Below are positions 32,325 through 40,765 of a stretch of DNA of 64,000 bases, piece by piece. The stretch is from Actinobacteria bacterium IMCC26256 (lineage in GTDB: Bacteria; Actinomycetota; Acidimicrobiia; IMCC26256), in the NCBI GenBank assembly GCA_001023575.1, contig CP011489.1:744001-808000 (forward strand), given 5' to 3'. The notes under the pieces are model-generated. The model worked only from the letters and a program-made list of their open reading frames with translations, ran no database searches and was not told the origin of the DNA. Within the stretch, counting starts at the first letter, position 1, and the number at the start of each line of letters is the position of its first letter. Both the position numbers and the translations under genes were made by a program.

Positions 32325-34152
32325 TCTCCCAATCGAATCTCAGGCTTACATCCTCGCCGTTGCGCTCGGCACTCCAGATGTGGGGAAGGTCGCTAGGAAT
32401 ATCGAAGGCGTGCTCCACCTCTGGGTTGTCTGGGTGCAAGAAGATGTCGAGTGGTCTAAGTCCATCTCCCCAGCAGCGTTTTAGAAAATTAGTCTCGGCG
32501 AGGATCGCGATCTCGTCTTCAGATAGTTGCGCAAGATCATCAGCGAGGAAGCACGGCCCACCGCATAGTGCTGCAACAGCGGCCAAGACCCGAGCTTCGT
32601 CAGGCGAGTAGCCCGCGGCATCGTTACCGTCTGAGCCCCAAGCCATGACTATGTCAGGGTCGCATTCAAACCACCGTCGCTGAAGCGCCCAGCGGGCTGC
32701 AATATTTCGTGCCTGCGAAATAATGCCGTGATACCCGGTCCAGTCGCTTGCAGGGTGCCCGAACTCCATATGGACGACCGGCATCGCAGTGTCGTGCCCG
32801 ATGCGGTTTCCATGGCAGAGACCAACAGCGGGGAGCATTGGCATGCCGCAGCCGAGCACATAGCGGTCATCTCCGAAGCCATCAATAAAGGCTCTGAGGC
32901 CAAGACGTAGCGCCTCGGTTCCCGTGACCGTAGGGTCATATCGAGTTGCAGTTTGAGCAGCAAAATACAGGAAATCAAGCTTCACCATGTCGAAGCCCCA
33001 TGCGCGAACCTGTTCGCCTAGGCCGCGCAAGAATTCCAATACCTCGGGGTTGCTCGCATCTAGTGACCACCTGTTATGTCGGGGCTCAAGCAAGGGTGCA
33101 TTGGTAGACGGATCCATCAAGCACCAATCTGGATGGTCTGTGCCAAGCCCAGGCCCATCCGGTACAACCATGAATGGTGCTAACCACAGACCGGCGCGAC
33201 ACCCGATGGCATCAAGCGATTTGACCATATCTCCCATGTCTTCTGGCCAGTGCTTATTAGCCCACCATGCTCCGTATGACTTCTGCCAGCCATCATCAAT
33301 CTGAACAAGATTGAAGCGTGCGTCTGGAATCTTCTCTCGCATAAGGCGCGCATTGCTTAGAACGTTCTCCGGCTTTACGTTGAGCCCGAAGTGGTACCAA
33401 GACTCCCAACCCAGAATCGCATCACCGCTCCACCTGCGCGCATTCATCGCCTCGCCGGTCGCAGACGCATCGGCCTCCACGAGCGAGAATGGGTCGGAGC
33501 CAAAACTGAATGCGAATACCTCGCTACTCACAGTTGTTCCAGCATCGATACGTAGTCCGAGATCTGTCGTGGCTCCAGCCGTAAAGCCCCAAGTATCTGG
33601 AATCGCACTCAGAACAGGCGCACCTGCAGCCTCGATTGTGATCTCTCCATCATTCCAATTGATAGCGGTTACAAAGCGATTAGCAGTACGCGCTGAAGCA
33701 GTAATGGTGGCGAGTGATCCGACGAATGCGCTGCGCCACCATGAGCGCCCTGGCGCATCTGCTCTCCGCACGCCAGCCCACGACCATGAGTCGTAGCCCT
33801 CTACTAAACGCGTCTCGAATTCACCTGTCGCCGCCCCCGTAATAGTGAAACGATCAAGAACCGACTCGACTAGAGGGGATACGGAGACCAACATGCTGCA
33901 GGCACCTGGCTGCTCTTCGTCTATTGCTATCTCAATTATGGGAGTGCCGTTCTCTCCGCCGCATCGTGCGGTATTTCCGTCGATCAGCCAAGGGCCAATG
34001 GGGGATACTTCCGAGCCTCCGATTGATGCAGTCGCCCGCATTTCCCTAAGGCTGTAATCGGTCTCGCCAAATTGGAGACTAAACGTAGAGTCTGCGTAGA
34101 GGGAGAGAGTGATCGCTCCGTTGGAGATGGTTTGAACGGAGTCGCTCGGCAT
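32302..34152 (-). CDS. GH36 alpha-galactosidase-like glycoside hydrolase
   Basis: A 616-residue glycoside hydrolase family 36 enzyme that releases terminal alpha-galactose from raffinose-type sugars or galactolipids. The catalytic nucleophile is in MVKLDFLYF (Asp about 393) and the acid/base in RIGHDTAM (Asp about 454), the arrangement seen in Thermotoga GalA. Other anchors are VQIDDGWQKSYGAWWANKHWP in pieces and GLWLAPFMV. No signal peptide, so the substrate must be imported. The ATG at 34152 shares its A with the TGA of galK, so the two are translationally coupled. It would feed galactose to GalK and GalT. Confidence 0.88.
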   Translation of the reverse strand: MPSDSVQTISNGAITLSLYADSTFSLQFGETDYSLREMRATASIGGSEVSPIGPWLIDGNTARCGGENGTPIIEIAIDEEQPGACSMLVSVSPLVESVLDRFTITGAATGEFETRLVEGYDSWSWAGVRRADAPGRSWWRSAFVGSLATITASARTANRFVTAINWNDGEITIEAAGAPVLSAIPDTWGFTAGATTDLGLRIDAGTTVSSEVFAFSFGSDPFSLVEADASATGEAMNARRWSGDAILGWESWYHFGLNVKPENVLSNARLMREKIPDARFNLVQIDDGWQKSYGAWWANKHWPEDMGDMVKSLDAIGCRAGLWLAPFMVVPDGPGLGTDHPDWCLMDPSTNAPLLEPRHNRWSLDASNPEVLEFLRGLGEQVRAWGFDMVKLDFLYFAAQTATRYDPTVTGTEALRLGLRAFIDGFGDDRYVLGCGMPMLPAVGLCHGNRIGHDTAMPVVHMEFGHPASDWTGYHGIISQARNIAARWALQRRWFECDPDIVMAWGSDGNDAAGYSPDEARVLAAVAALCGGPCFLADDLAQLSEDEIAILAETNFLKRCWGDGLRPLDIFLHPDNPEVEHAFDIPSDLPHIWSAERNGEDVSLRFDWENHRINSG

Positions 34153-35294
34153 CACAACTGCACTTGGTGTGCGCCGTGGCTGGCATGGACGATAAAAGAC
34201 TGAGGAGTGCGAGTAGTTACCTGGGCGTACTCCTTAGTTGCTGCATCTGCAATCTCGTTCATTTCATCTACTCGCGCAAGTGCTACAACGCAACCACCGA
34301 ACCCGGCACCCGTGAGACGAGCACCGATTGCTCCATGTTTCACTAGGAGTTCGACGAGAGTGTCGATATCAGGGAGTGAGACATCGAAGTCGTCCCGCAG
34401 GCTCGCATGACCATCGCTGAGTATTGCGCCAAGACGCTTTAGATCATCTCTGTGGAGCGCATTAATAAATGCATCAACCCTTTCAATCTCAGATACGACA
34501 TGCCTTGCATAGGGATCATCTTCAACCTCATTAGCGCGCGCCTCACGGAGTGATTTATACCCAAGTCGGGCTGAGACTTCCTCGCAGGCCGCTCTTCTCT
34601 CTGCATAACCACTCGACTCAAGGGTACGCGAGATTCCCGAGTGGACCACTAGGACAGCGAGAGAATCTGGAATTGCAATCGGCGTTACCGATAGGTCTCT
34701 GCAGTCAATCCGCAGAGCGTGGCCCTCCACTCCGAGAGTCGATGCAAGCTGGTCCATATTGCCGACTGGTACTCCAACGGCCTCGATCTCCGCTGCCTGC
34801 GCAGCGAGCGCTAATTCACGCGGGTCTGGTTCGATACCACTTGCATTGCAGATCGAGAGGATTAAAGCGACGGTAACCGCTGCACTGGATGAGAGCCCGG
34901 CCCCAATTGGGATGGTTGAGGTAAGGGCCAGATCGAGCCCTGGGGCATCGGCCCCTAAGCGGATCGCTGCTCGCACGGAGGCTGAGAGAAAAGATCCCCA
35001 CGATGGCCCCTCATGCTCGGCGCCATCGCGGTCGGTCGTAACGCGCTGAGATGCATTATCAAGATCTAGAGAGACCGCGGTGAGTTTGTCATCGTCTCGC
35101 CGAACGCACGCGACAAGAACCTCGCGATCGATCGCCATGGGCAGGACGATTCCGTCGTTGTAATCGACGTGCTCCCCAATGAGGTTGACTCGCCCGGGTG
35201 CAGATACAACCAGAACTTCTCTCTGGGTGCGCGATGTGCTCTCATCATCAGCTCTGAGGCTCTCAATAATTCGAGCGATCCGAAGCTCTGTCAT
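34152..35294 (-). CDS. galK: Galactokinase
   Basis: A GHMP-family kinase making galactose-1-phosphate from galactose and ATP. Signatures: APGRVNLIGEHVDYNDG (galactokinase signature), TIPIGAGLSSSAAVTVAL (ATP loop), GNMDQLAS and the C-terminal LTGAGFGGCVVAL. The 380-residue length from the ATG at 35294 is normal; an open frame upstream to 35399 overlaps galT. It lies 34 bp downstream of galT and overlaps the alpha-galactosidase gene by 1 bp, a Leloir-pathway operon. galE and galM are not in this window. Confidence 0.96.
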   Translation of the reverse strand: MTELRIARIIESLRADDESTSRTQREVLVVSAPGRVNLIGEHVDYNDGIVLPMAIDREVLVACVRRDDDKLTAVSLDLDNASQRVTTDRDGAEHEGPSWGSFLSASVRAAIRLGADAPGLDLALTSTIPIGAGLSSSAAVTVALILSICNASGIEPDPRELALAAQAAEIEAVGVPVGNMDQLASTLGVEGHALRIDCRDLSVTPIAIPDSLAVLVVHSGISRTLESSGYAERRAACEEVSARLGYKSLREARANEVEDDPYARHVVSEIERVDAFINALHRDDLKRLGAILSDGHASLRDDFDVSLPDIDTLVELLVKHGAIGARLTGAGFGGCVVALARVDEMNEIADAATKEYAQVTTRTPQSFIVHASHGAHQVQL

Positions 35295-35328
35295 TCTCTT
35301 ATCCACGGAGTAGATCCTACGGTGGTGG

Positions 35329-36309
35329 CTACTCGGCGGCGAGAGCGTCGCGAAGATGTTTCGCAGCGGTCTCAGGAAGTAATGGGTTGGAGAGGACACG
35401 GCTCCCGACCTCGGCTGCAGCTACGTAGCGCTGCACATTTCGCGATCTCAGAACCGGGGCGAAGTGAAGGTGCATGTGCGCTCCCGGGCCCGGAGTCGCT
35501 GGTGATGTTTCTTGGTGAATCCACATCATGTATGGCATCGGCGCGTCGAATAAACGGTCGTAACAAGCCACAATGGTATTCAGAGCCGCTGCGAGTGCGT
35601 CGCGCGACTCGCTCGCTAGAAGATCTAGTGAACCAATATGGTCGTTAGGGGACAAGAGAATTTCGTATGGATAACCAGCAGCGTATGGAACGCTGGCGCT
35701 CCATCCGTTTGAGTCATAGACGACGCGCTCTCGGTCTGCATCTGTTTTACTAGCGCACTCCTTACAGATAGAGCAACCGTGTGACGCGAGTACCTCAGCC
35801 TCGATTCGCTGCAGCGGAGGTACGAAGCCGAGTGCATATATCTGGCCATGCGGGTGGGGGATGGTGGCGCCTACCTCGCCTCCGCGATTCTCAAAAATGA
35901 GGACGGAGCAAATCTCGGGGGTGTTGAGTAATGCCGCCGTGCGCTCGGCCCAGAGGTCGACTACTCGCCTACATCCGTCGACTCCGATTGTTGCAAGGGA
36001 TCCAGAGTGCTCGGGTGAGTACAGGACTACTTCTGCAGTGCCAATCGCTGCTGCGCTTGCCCCGCCAGCCGCGGCAATAGCATCGAAATCTGTAGGTTCA
36101 CCAGAGACAAGTGCAGGCCACCTGTTTGTAAACGCGTATGTTTCGTACTCACCAGGCGCCTCCAAACCCCCCGGACAGAACGGGCAGTCTTTCGTGGGGA
36201 GATTGGGGCGATCCTGCCGATTCCCAACAATAAGAACCCACTCGCGTGTGAGCGGATCAAGCCGGAACTCGTGCTCAGTTGTAGGAGGTTGGTTTAGCGC
36301 TTCTTCCAC
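35329..36309 (-). CDS. galT: Galactose-1-phosphate uridylyltransferase
   Basis: It exchanges UMP between UDP-glucose and galactose-1-phosphate in the Leloir pathway. The HIT-superfamily active site is HPHGQ at 152-156, with His154 as the uridylylated nucleophile. Zinc-binding cysteines are at CPFC (42-45), and a second CSICKEC cluster lies near 195-201. The 326-residue length is normal. The start is GTG at 36309. It is the first gene of the galT-galK-GH36 operon; the 60 bp upstream should carry the promoter, with GATACT nearby, but this overlaps the start too closely to be certain. Confidence 0.96.
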   Translation of the reverse strand: MEEALNQPPTTEHEFRLDPLTREWVLIVGNRQDRPNLPTKDCPFCPGGLEAPGEYETYAFTNRWPALVSGEPTDFDAIAAAGGASAAAIGTAEVVLYSPEHSGSLATIGVDGCRRVVDLWAERTAALLNTPEICSVLIFENRGGEVGATIPHPHGQIYALGFVPPLQRIEAEVLASHGCSICKECASKTDADRERVVYDSNGWSASVPYAAGYPYEILLSPNDHIGSLDLLASESRDALAAALNTIVACYDRLFDAPMPYMMWIHQETSPATPGPGAHMHLHFAPVLRSRNVQRYVAAAEVGSRVLSNPLLPETAAKHLRDALAAE

Positions 36310-36356
36310 AGTATCCAGACTATTTACTTGTTGGGGTCTCTACATTCTTGCGGGTA

Positions 36357-36386
36357 CTCATTGAAACGCCGCTCATTGAAACGCCG
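36357..36386. repeat. Perfect 15-bp tandem duplication over an LLM gene stop
   Basis: CTCATTGAAACGCCG occurs at 36357-36371 and 36372-36386 with no mismatch. On the minus strand the TGA stop (36375-36373) lies in the inner copy and a second in-frame TGA in the outer copy, 15 bp later. Confidence 0.9.
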
Positions 36387-37284
36387 GCAGAACCTCTGTA
36401 GCGAACCACTCGATTGCTTCGGTATCGAATGGTGCCCGTACGGCTAAGTTGATCTGCTGCGCGCCGGAGTCAATGTACGCGCCTACCTGATCGAACATCT
36501 GGCTAGCGCTTCCCATAAGCACCCCTGGCCTTACTCCCTCGCTCATCTTGTCGAACTGAGCAAGAAGAGACGCCTCATTCAACGCTATGCCGACATTTAC
36601 GCTTCGAAATACCTCAGATGGGTCTCGACCCAACCGTTCGCAATGCGCGTCCAGAACTGAGTTTTTATGTGCGAATACCTCTGGCGAGATGAATGGAACA
36701 TTCCAGCCGTCAGCGCGTTGCGCTGCGATACGTAGCGTTACCTTCTCGCCTGACCCGCCGACCCAGATCGGTAAGCGACGCTGTAGCGGCTTGGGTTCAC
36801 ACTGCGCGCGATCAAGGCTGAAGAACTCGCCTGAGAAATTAGATTCTTGCTCTGTCAGGAGGAGGCGAATACATGTGAGGGACTCCTCCATCATGCGCAG
36901 GCGCTCCCCGACGCTGCCGAACGGAATTCCATAGGCTCGATACTCACGTCCTAACCATCCGCCTCCTAACCCAAGCGTGACTCTTCCATTCGATAGTTGA
37001 TCGAGCGTCGCCATTGCATTGGCTAAGACCGCGGGGTGGCGGTACCCGGCAGAGTAGACAAGGCTCCCGCAGCGTACGCGAGATGTAGCGGCGCAGAGGG
37101 CAGCGTGGCTAACCACTGACTCCAGCGAGTGAGGATTACCCGATCCATCTGCAGCGTAGAAATGGTCCCAGATTGAGATCCAATCAAATCCGCTCGCCTC
37201 AATGCCGCGCCAGAGGTCAGTGAGTTCGGGAAGGCTTGTGTTCTGAAGGCCCGTATGGACTCCGAAGATCATGCTCCGAACCAT
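36373..37284 (-). CDS. LLM-class F420-dependent oxidoreductase
   Basis: A luciferase-like TIM barrel of about 303 residues. Anchors: MIFGVHTGLQNTSL, IEASGFDWISIWDHFYA, VRCGSLVYSAGYRHP, LSNGRVTLGLGGGWLGREY and LPIWVGGSGEKVTLRIAAQRADGWN, all typical of F420-dependent members. The start is ATG 37284 or 37272 (the longer frame to 37683 is antisense to the PAC2 gene and not coding). Divergent from PAC2 with 31 bp between starts. Substrate unknown. Confidence 0.85.
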   Translation of the reverse strand: MVRSMIFGVHTGLQNTSLPELTDLWRGIEASGFDWISIWDHFYAADGSGNPHSLESVVSHAALCAATSRVRCGSLVYSAGYRHPAVLANAMATLDQLSNGRVTLGLGGGWLGREYRAYGIPFGSVGERLRMMEESLTCIRLLLTEQESNFSGEFFSLDRAQCEPKPLQRRLPIWVGGSGEKVTLRIAAQRADGWNVPFISPEVFAHKNSVLDAHCERLGRDPSEVFRSVNVGIALNEASLLAQFDKMSEGVRPGVLMGSASQMFDQVGAYIDSGAQQINLAVRAPFDTEAIEWFATEVLPAFQ

Positions 37285-37303
37285 AACTGAAGGGCCGTGC
37301 CGG

Positions 37304-37309
37304 TAAGGT
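37304..37309 (+). promoter_or_regulatory. Candidate -10 box (TAAGGT), leaderless
   Basis: TAAGGT ends 6 nt before the ATG of the PAC2 gene, with no Shine-Dalgarno between them, so transcription should start at the ATG. Confidence 0.45.
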
Positions 37310-37315
37310 GCGCAG

Positions 37316-38155
37316 ATGCTCTCGATTGATGTCTGGCCAGATATGAATGACCCGGTGCTTGTCGTTGCTCTCACGGGTTGGATCGATGCCGGTCTAGCGG
37401 GCGCTAGTGCGGCTGACGCGATTATCCGCTCTATGGCCGCTGCGCGCGAGTTCGGAACGTATGACCTAGGTGATAGCGCAGACCTGAGAACCACTAGACC
37501 TCTCGCACTCCTTGATGGCGGGGTCACTAGGCGTATCGAATGGCCGCACCTGACTTTTACCGGTGGGCGTGTCGGCCGTGACGTCGTTGTTCTGACCGGG
37601 CCGGAGCCATGTCTGGAGTGGCAGCGCCTCACCGAGGAGATTGTGACTGCCGCTGAGCGACTTGGAGTGAAGATGGCCGTCATGCTCGGAGGGATGCCAT
37701 CGCCTGTCTCTCATCGTCGGCCAGTCCCCGTTCTTGCATCTGCGACGAGTCGCGCTCTCGCTCAAGAGGTCGGTGCACTTCGGGGTGACTATCACGGACC
37801 AACGGGGCTCCAGAGTGTCCTACAGGTAGCGCTTGGAGATGTTGGTATTGATGCAGTGGGTCTATGGGCTCAGGTTCCTCACTACATCTCGGGTACACCG
37901 TCTCCGCCTGCAGTGCGCGCTTTACTCGAGCGGCTGCGTGATATTGCTCTTATCTCAGTAGATCTGCGTGACCTCGATCGACAGGCGCTGCTTTATGCCG
38001 CCCAAGTAGAGGAAGGCTTGAGCGATCGCCCAGATGTTGCAGGGCTCGTAGAGGCGCTCGAGTCGGTAGATGAGGGAGATATCTCTGGTGACGACATTGC
38101 ACGCGAGATTGAGCAATTTCTCCGCAGTGACGGCGCTGATCCTGAGGCTGATTAA
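37316..38155 (+). CDS. PAC2-family protein (proteasome assembly chaperone type)
   Basis: A 279-residue PAC2-family protein. Anchors are DPVLVVALTGWIDAGLAGASAADAI, the FTGGRVGRDVVVLTGPEP strand and GMPSPVSHRRPVPVLA. Actinobacterial members are widespread ATP-grasp-neighbour proteins of unclear function; in archaea and eukaryotes relatives help assemble the 20S proteasome. No proteasome genes are in the window. The stop codon sits in a degenerate 12-bp duplication. Confidence 0.85.
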   Translation: MLSIDVWPDMNDPVLVVALTGWIDAGLAGASAADAIIRSMAAAREFGTYDLGDSADLRTTRPLALLDGGVTRRIEWPHLTFTGGRVGRDVVVLTGPEPCLEWQRLTEEIVTAAERLGVKMAVMLGGMPSPVSHRRPVPVLASATSRALAQEVGALRGDYHGPTGLQSVLQVALGDVGIDAVGLWAQVPHYISGTPSPPAVRALLERLRDIALISVDLRDLDRQALLYAAQVEEGLSDRPDVAGLVEALESVDEGDISGDDIAREIEQFLRSDGADPEAD

Positions 38156-38176
38156 ATAAGCGCCTAAATAAATGGC
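38153..38176. repeat. Degenerate 12-bp duplication beginning at the PAC2 stop
   Basis: TAAATAAGCGCC (38153-38164) is followed by TAAATAAATGGC (38165-38176), 9 of 12 identical. The first TAA is the PAC2 stop, the second TAA is the same base position in the next copy and also in frame. Confidence 0.5.
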
Positions 38177-38233
38177 GAATCGAAGACCTCGAACTACAGC
38201 GAAAACGAATCAACAATTACTAAGGAGAACCCC

Positions 38234-38551
38234 ATGAGCGTTGCCAAAATAAATGCCATCACTGTGCCGTCGGATCGCGTCGAAGAGTTTGTTGCTCGGT
38301 TCGCCGCTCGCTCTGGCTCAGTTACATCATCGCCTGGGTTTGAGGCATTTGAGTTACTTGCGCCTAATGATGATCGCGGCGTGTTTCTCGTCTACACCCG
38401 TTGGGCCTCCGAGGATGATTTTCAGGCATGGGTGCAGAGCCCGGCATTCGCCCATGGGCACAGAGGTCAGAGCACCGATGGCCCTGTCTCGACTCACTCT
38501 GAACTCTGGTCATTTGAGGTCGCTATCACTGAGGCTCCGGCAGAAGCCTGA
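38234..38551 (+). CDS. MhuD-like haem-degrading monooxygenase
   Basis: A 105-residue dimeric alpha/beta-barrel (ABM) protein. Asn7 in VAKINAI, Trp66 in DFQAWV and a histidine at 74/76 in AFAHGHRG match the positions that bind and distort haem in M. tuberculosis MhuD (Asn7, Trp66, His75). It should open haem, releasing iron without carbon monoxide in the MhuD manner. AAGGAG-like sequence precedes the ATG. It is alone, with no iron-uptake genes beside it. Confidence 0.85.
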   Translation: MSVAKINAITVPSDRVEEFVARFAARSGSVTSSPGFEAFELLAPNDDRGVFLVYTRWASEDDFQAWVQSPAFAHGHRGQSTDGPVSTHSELWSFEVAITEAPAEA

Positions 38552-38644
38552 GGGCGCAGTCAGGGCACGTAGTCATGTTTAGGTGATGAACCTCTCTAGC
38601 GAGACTCTTCCTCGCTCGGGCTGACGATGAGCGCGCTCGGGCGT

Positions 38645-38650
38645 TAGGCT
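38645..38650 (+). promoter_or_regulatory. Candidate -10 box (TAGGCT), leaderless
   Basis: TAGGCT ends 8 nt before the GTG start of the acyl-CoA synthetase. The box lies in the loop of a small GGGCG/CGCCC inverted repeat. Confidence 0.4.
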
Positions 38651-38658
38651 CGCCCACC

Positions 38659-40383
38659 GTGACAACAGTAGATCCAATCATCACTCAACTCTTCGGCCCC
38701 GAGGGACCGTTCGAGATCGTCATCGAGCCTGTTCTCGGCATAGACCTGCAGGTTTATAAGAAACGAATGCGCTCTCTCCGCGAGGTAGCCGAGTCAGCTG
38801 CAATCCGCGCCGATACCGACTTCCTGGTTCAGGGAGATCAACGGCTCAACTATGTGGAGCATGACGCTTGGGCGCGATCAGCCTCTGCCGCGCTTGCCGC
38901 AATAGGTGTCGAGTCCGGTGACCGGGTAGCGATCGTTTCGGCAAATGCCATCGAGTGGGTAGCGATGTTCTGGGGATGCGTCGGGAGTGGCGTGGTAACG
39001 GTCCCCCTGAACGCATGGTGGAAGACCGAGGAACTCGAGTTCGCTCTCAACGACTCTGGTACGAAGGTCATGCTCTGCGACCTTCGCAGGTGGGAGTTAG
39101 TCCGCGAGTTGGTGCCATCGCTGCCCGAGCTCACCCACGTCTTTGTGATCGGATTAACAGAGCCAGACGGGATCGCACGACCGGCTTCAGAGTTGTTCGA
39201 GCAGAATGACCCTCCTGCATTTAGCGGCGCTGCCCCTTCCGAGGATGATCTTGCAGCGATTCTCTATACCTCTGGCACGACTGGAAAACCCAAAGGCGCA
39301 ACCGTTACGCATCGACAGGTGATTGGAAACCTCCAGAACATCATGTGCGCGAGCGTCGTAGCGACTATGAGGGCGGCCGAGGCAGGGGCACCGAGTATGT
39401 ATCAGGCCGGGAGCCTCTTGGTAGTTCCGTTGTTTCACGTCACTGGTTGCCTTGCCACGATGGTCACGTCATATGCAACCGGCGGAAAACTTGTGCTGAT
39501 GCCGCCTGGGCGTTTCGATGCCGATCATGCAATGGCCACCATTGAGGCAGAACGGGTCTCATCAATCGGTGGTGTGCCGACGATTATGTGGCGCATTGTC
39601 GAGTCTGAGAACTTCTCTAAGTACGACCTCTCTTCAGTCACACGCATCTCCTACGGAGGCGCTCCAGCAGCGCCTGAGTTAGTCACTCGAATCAATGAGT
39701 GCTTCCCTCAGGCTAAATCAGCGTTAACAACTGCATACGGCCTTACTGAGACGGCCTCAGTCGCTACAGCGAATGCGGGTGCGGATTACTTAAATCACCC
39801 AGACTCATGTGGTCGTCCGGTGCCTACTGTCGAGATGCGTGTGGTTGCCGAGGATGGGAAAGACGCGCCACTAGATGGTAAGGGAGAGGTATGGCTGCGC
39901 GGCCCAACCATCATGCTGCGCGGATACTGGAACCGCCCCGACGCGAATGCCGAGGCGCTTACCGCTGATGGATGGTTCAAGACAGGCGATATCGGACGAA
40001 TCGATGCAGAGGGGTTCTTGTACTTAATCGATCGCGCCAAAGACATGATTATTCGCGCGGGGGAGAACATCTACTGCGTCGAGGTAGAGAACATTCTCTT
40101 TGAGCACCCGGATGTTCTTGACGCTGCGATTGTCGGTGTTCCTCACAAGCAGATGGGCGAAGAGGTAAAGGCCGTCGTTCAGAGACGCCCTGGTTCTGAT
40201 GTGACGGTCGAGGAGATTAGAGATTTCTGCCGCCTGCACCTCGCCGACTTCAAGGTGCCTGAGTACGTCGACATAATTGACGATCCGTTGCCTCGCAACC
40301 CTGCTGGGAAGGTCTTGAAGAACATTCTGCGCGGCGGTGCTTCAGCTTTTGCTCCGTCTGAGTCCGACGACTCAGCTCTGTAA
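38659..40383 (+). CDS. Fatty-acid-type acyl-CoA synthetase (AMP-binding)
   Basis: A 574-residue ANL-superfamily ligase that activates a carboxylic acid to acyl-CoA through an acyl-AMP. The P-loop is ILYTSGTTGKPKGATVTH, the A5 motif is TAYGLTETASV, A7 is WFKTGDIG, A8 is DRAKDMIIRAGENIYCVEVE and the A10 lysine is in NPAGKVLK. All catalytic residues are present. GTG start. It could supply acyl-CoAs to the beta-oxidation genes elsewhere in the window. Confidence 0.93.
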   Translation: MTTVDPIITQLFGPEGPFEIVIEPVLGIDLQVYKKRMRSLREVAESAAIRADTDFLVQGDQRLNYVEHDAWARSASAALAAIGVESGDRVAIVSANAIEWVAMFWGCVGSGVVTVPLNAWWKTEELEFALNDSGTKVMLCDLRRWELVRELVPSLPELTHVFVIGLTEPDGIARPASELFEQNDPPAFSGAAPSEDDLAAILYTSGTTGKPKGATVTHRQVIGNLQNIMCASVVATMRAAEAGAPSMYQAGSLLVVPLFHVTGCLATMVTSYATGGKLVLMPPGRFDADHAMATIEAERVSSIGGVPTIMWRIVESENFSKYDLSSVTRISYGGAPAAPELVTRINECFPQAKSALTTAYGLTETASVATANAGADYLNHPDSCGRPVPTVEMRVVAEDGKDAPLDGKGEVWLRGPTIMLRGYWNRPDANAEALTADGWFKTGDIGRIDAEGFLYLIDRAKDMIIRAGENIYCVEVENILFEHPDVLDAAIVGVPHKQMGEEVKAVVQRRPGSDVTVEEIRDFCRLHLADFKVPEYVDIIDDPLPRNPAGKVLKNILRGGASAFAPSESDDSAL

Positions 40384-40765
40384 GGGGGAGTTCCGGATCG
40401 AGGCGCTAAAAACATTCCATGGTTACTGGGGATACCTCTCGATCGTTGCCAATGCAGTTGCAGGGGTTGCTGCGCTTTTGGCGTGGCGTATAGAGCGGTT
40501 GCGAGGGCGCACAGTCTGGGCGCTAACCATTGCGGCTGAGGTTGCGATATTGATCCAGGTTCTTCTCGGCGTCATTCTTGTCGCGAGCAACAAGTATGAA
40601 GCCCCAAGATTCCACATGTTTTACGGCTTTGTAATCTTCATAACCGTTGGGCTCCTTTTCCAATATCGAGCATCAATGCGCGGGCGGTTGGAGATGCTCT
40701 ACGGATTTGGGGGGCTTTTTGTTATGGGTCTTGGAATAAGAGCAGTGCTGCAGGTAATGAAGTGA
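40337..40765 (+). CDS. Small four-helix membrane protein; start codon unclear
   Basis: A hydrophobic protein of 123-142 residues with four transmembrane segments (YLSIVANAVAGVAALLAW, VWALTIAAEVAILIQVLLGV, FHMFYGFVIFITVGLLF, LEMLYGFGGLFVMGLG). No family recognised. The GTG at 40337 would overlap the acyl-CoA synthetase by 47 bp; the TTG at 40349 is another choice. The best Shine-Dalgarno, AAGGGGGAG at 40382-40390, is followed 6 nt later by an in-frame ATC (40397), not a standard start. Its stop overlaps the ddl start (GTGA), so it must be co-translated with ddl. Confidence 0.6.
   Translation: MLQLLLRLSPTTQLCKGEFRIEALKTFHGYWGYLSIVANAVAGVAALLAWRIERLRGRTVWALTIAAEVAILIQVLLGVILVASNKYEAPRFHMFYGFVIFITVGLLFQYRASMRGRLEMLYGFGGLFVMGLGIRAVLQVMK

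Noticed and set aside
4287-37284. A single secondary-metabolite cluster formed by the LLM oxygenases
   Set aside because: The three LLM genes are far apart, in different orientations and with unrelated neighbours; no synthase genes are present.
37285-37683. N-terminal extension of the LLM oxidoreductase
   Set aside because: The upstream 130 codons are antisense to the PAC2 gene and Ser/Arg/Pro-rich; the family begins at about 37272-37284.
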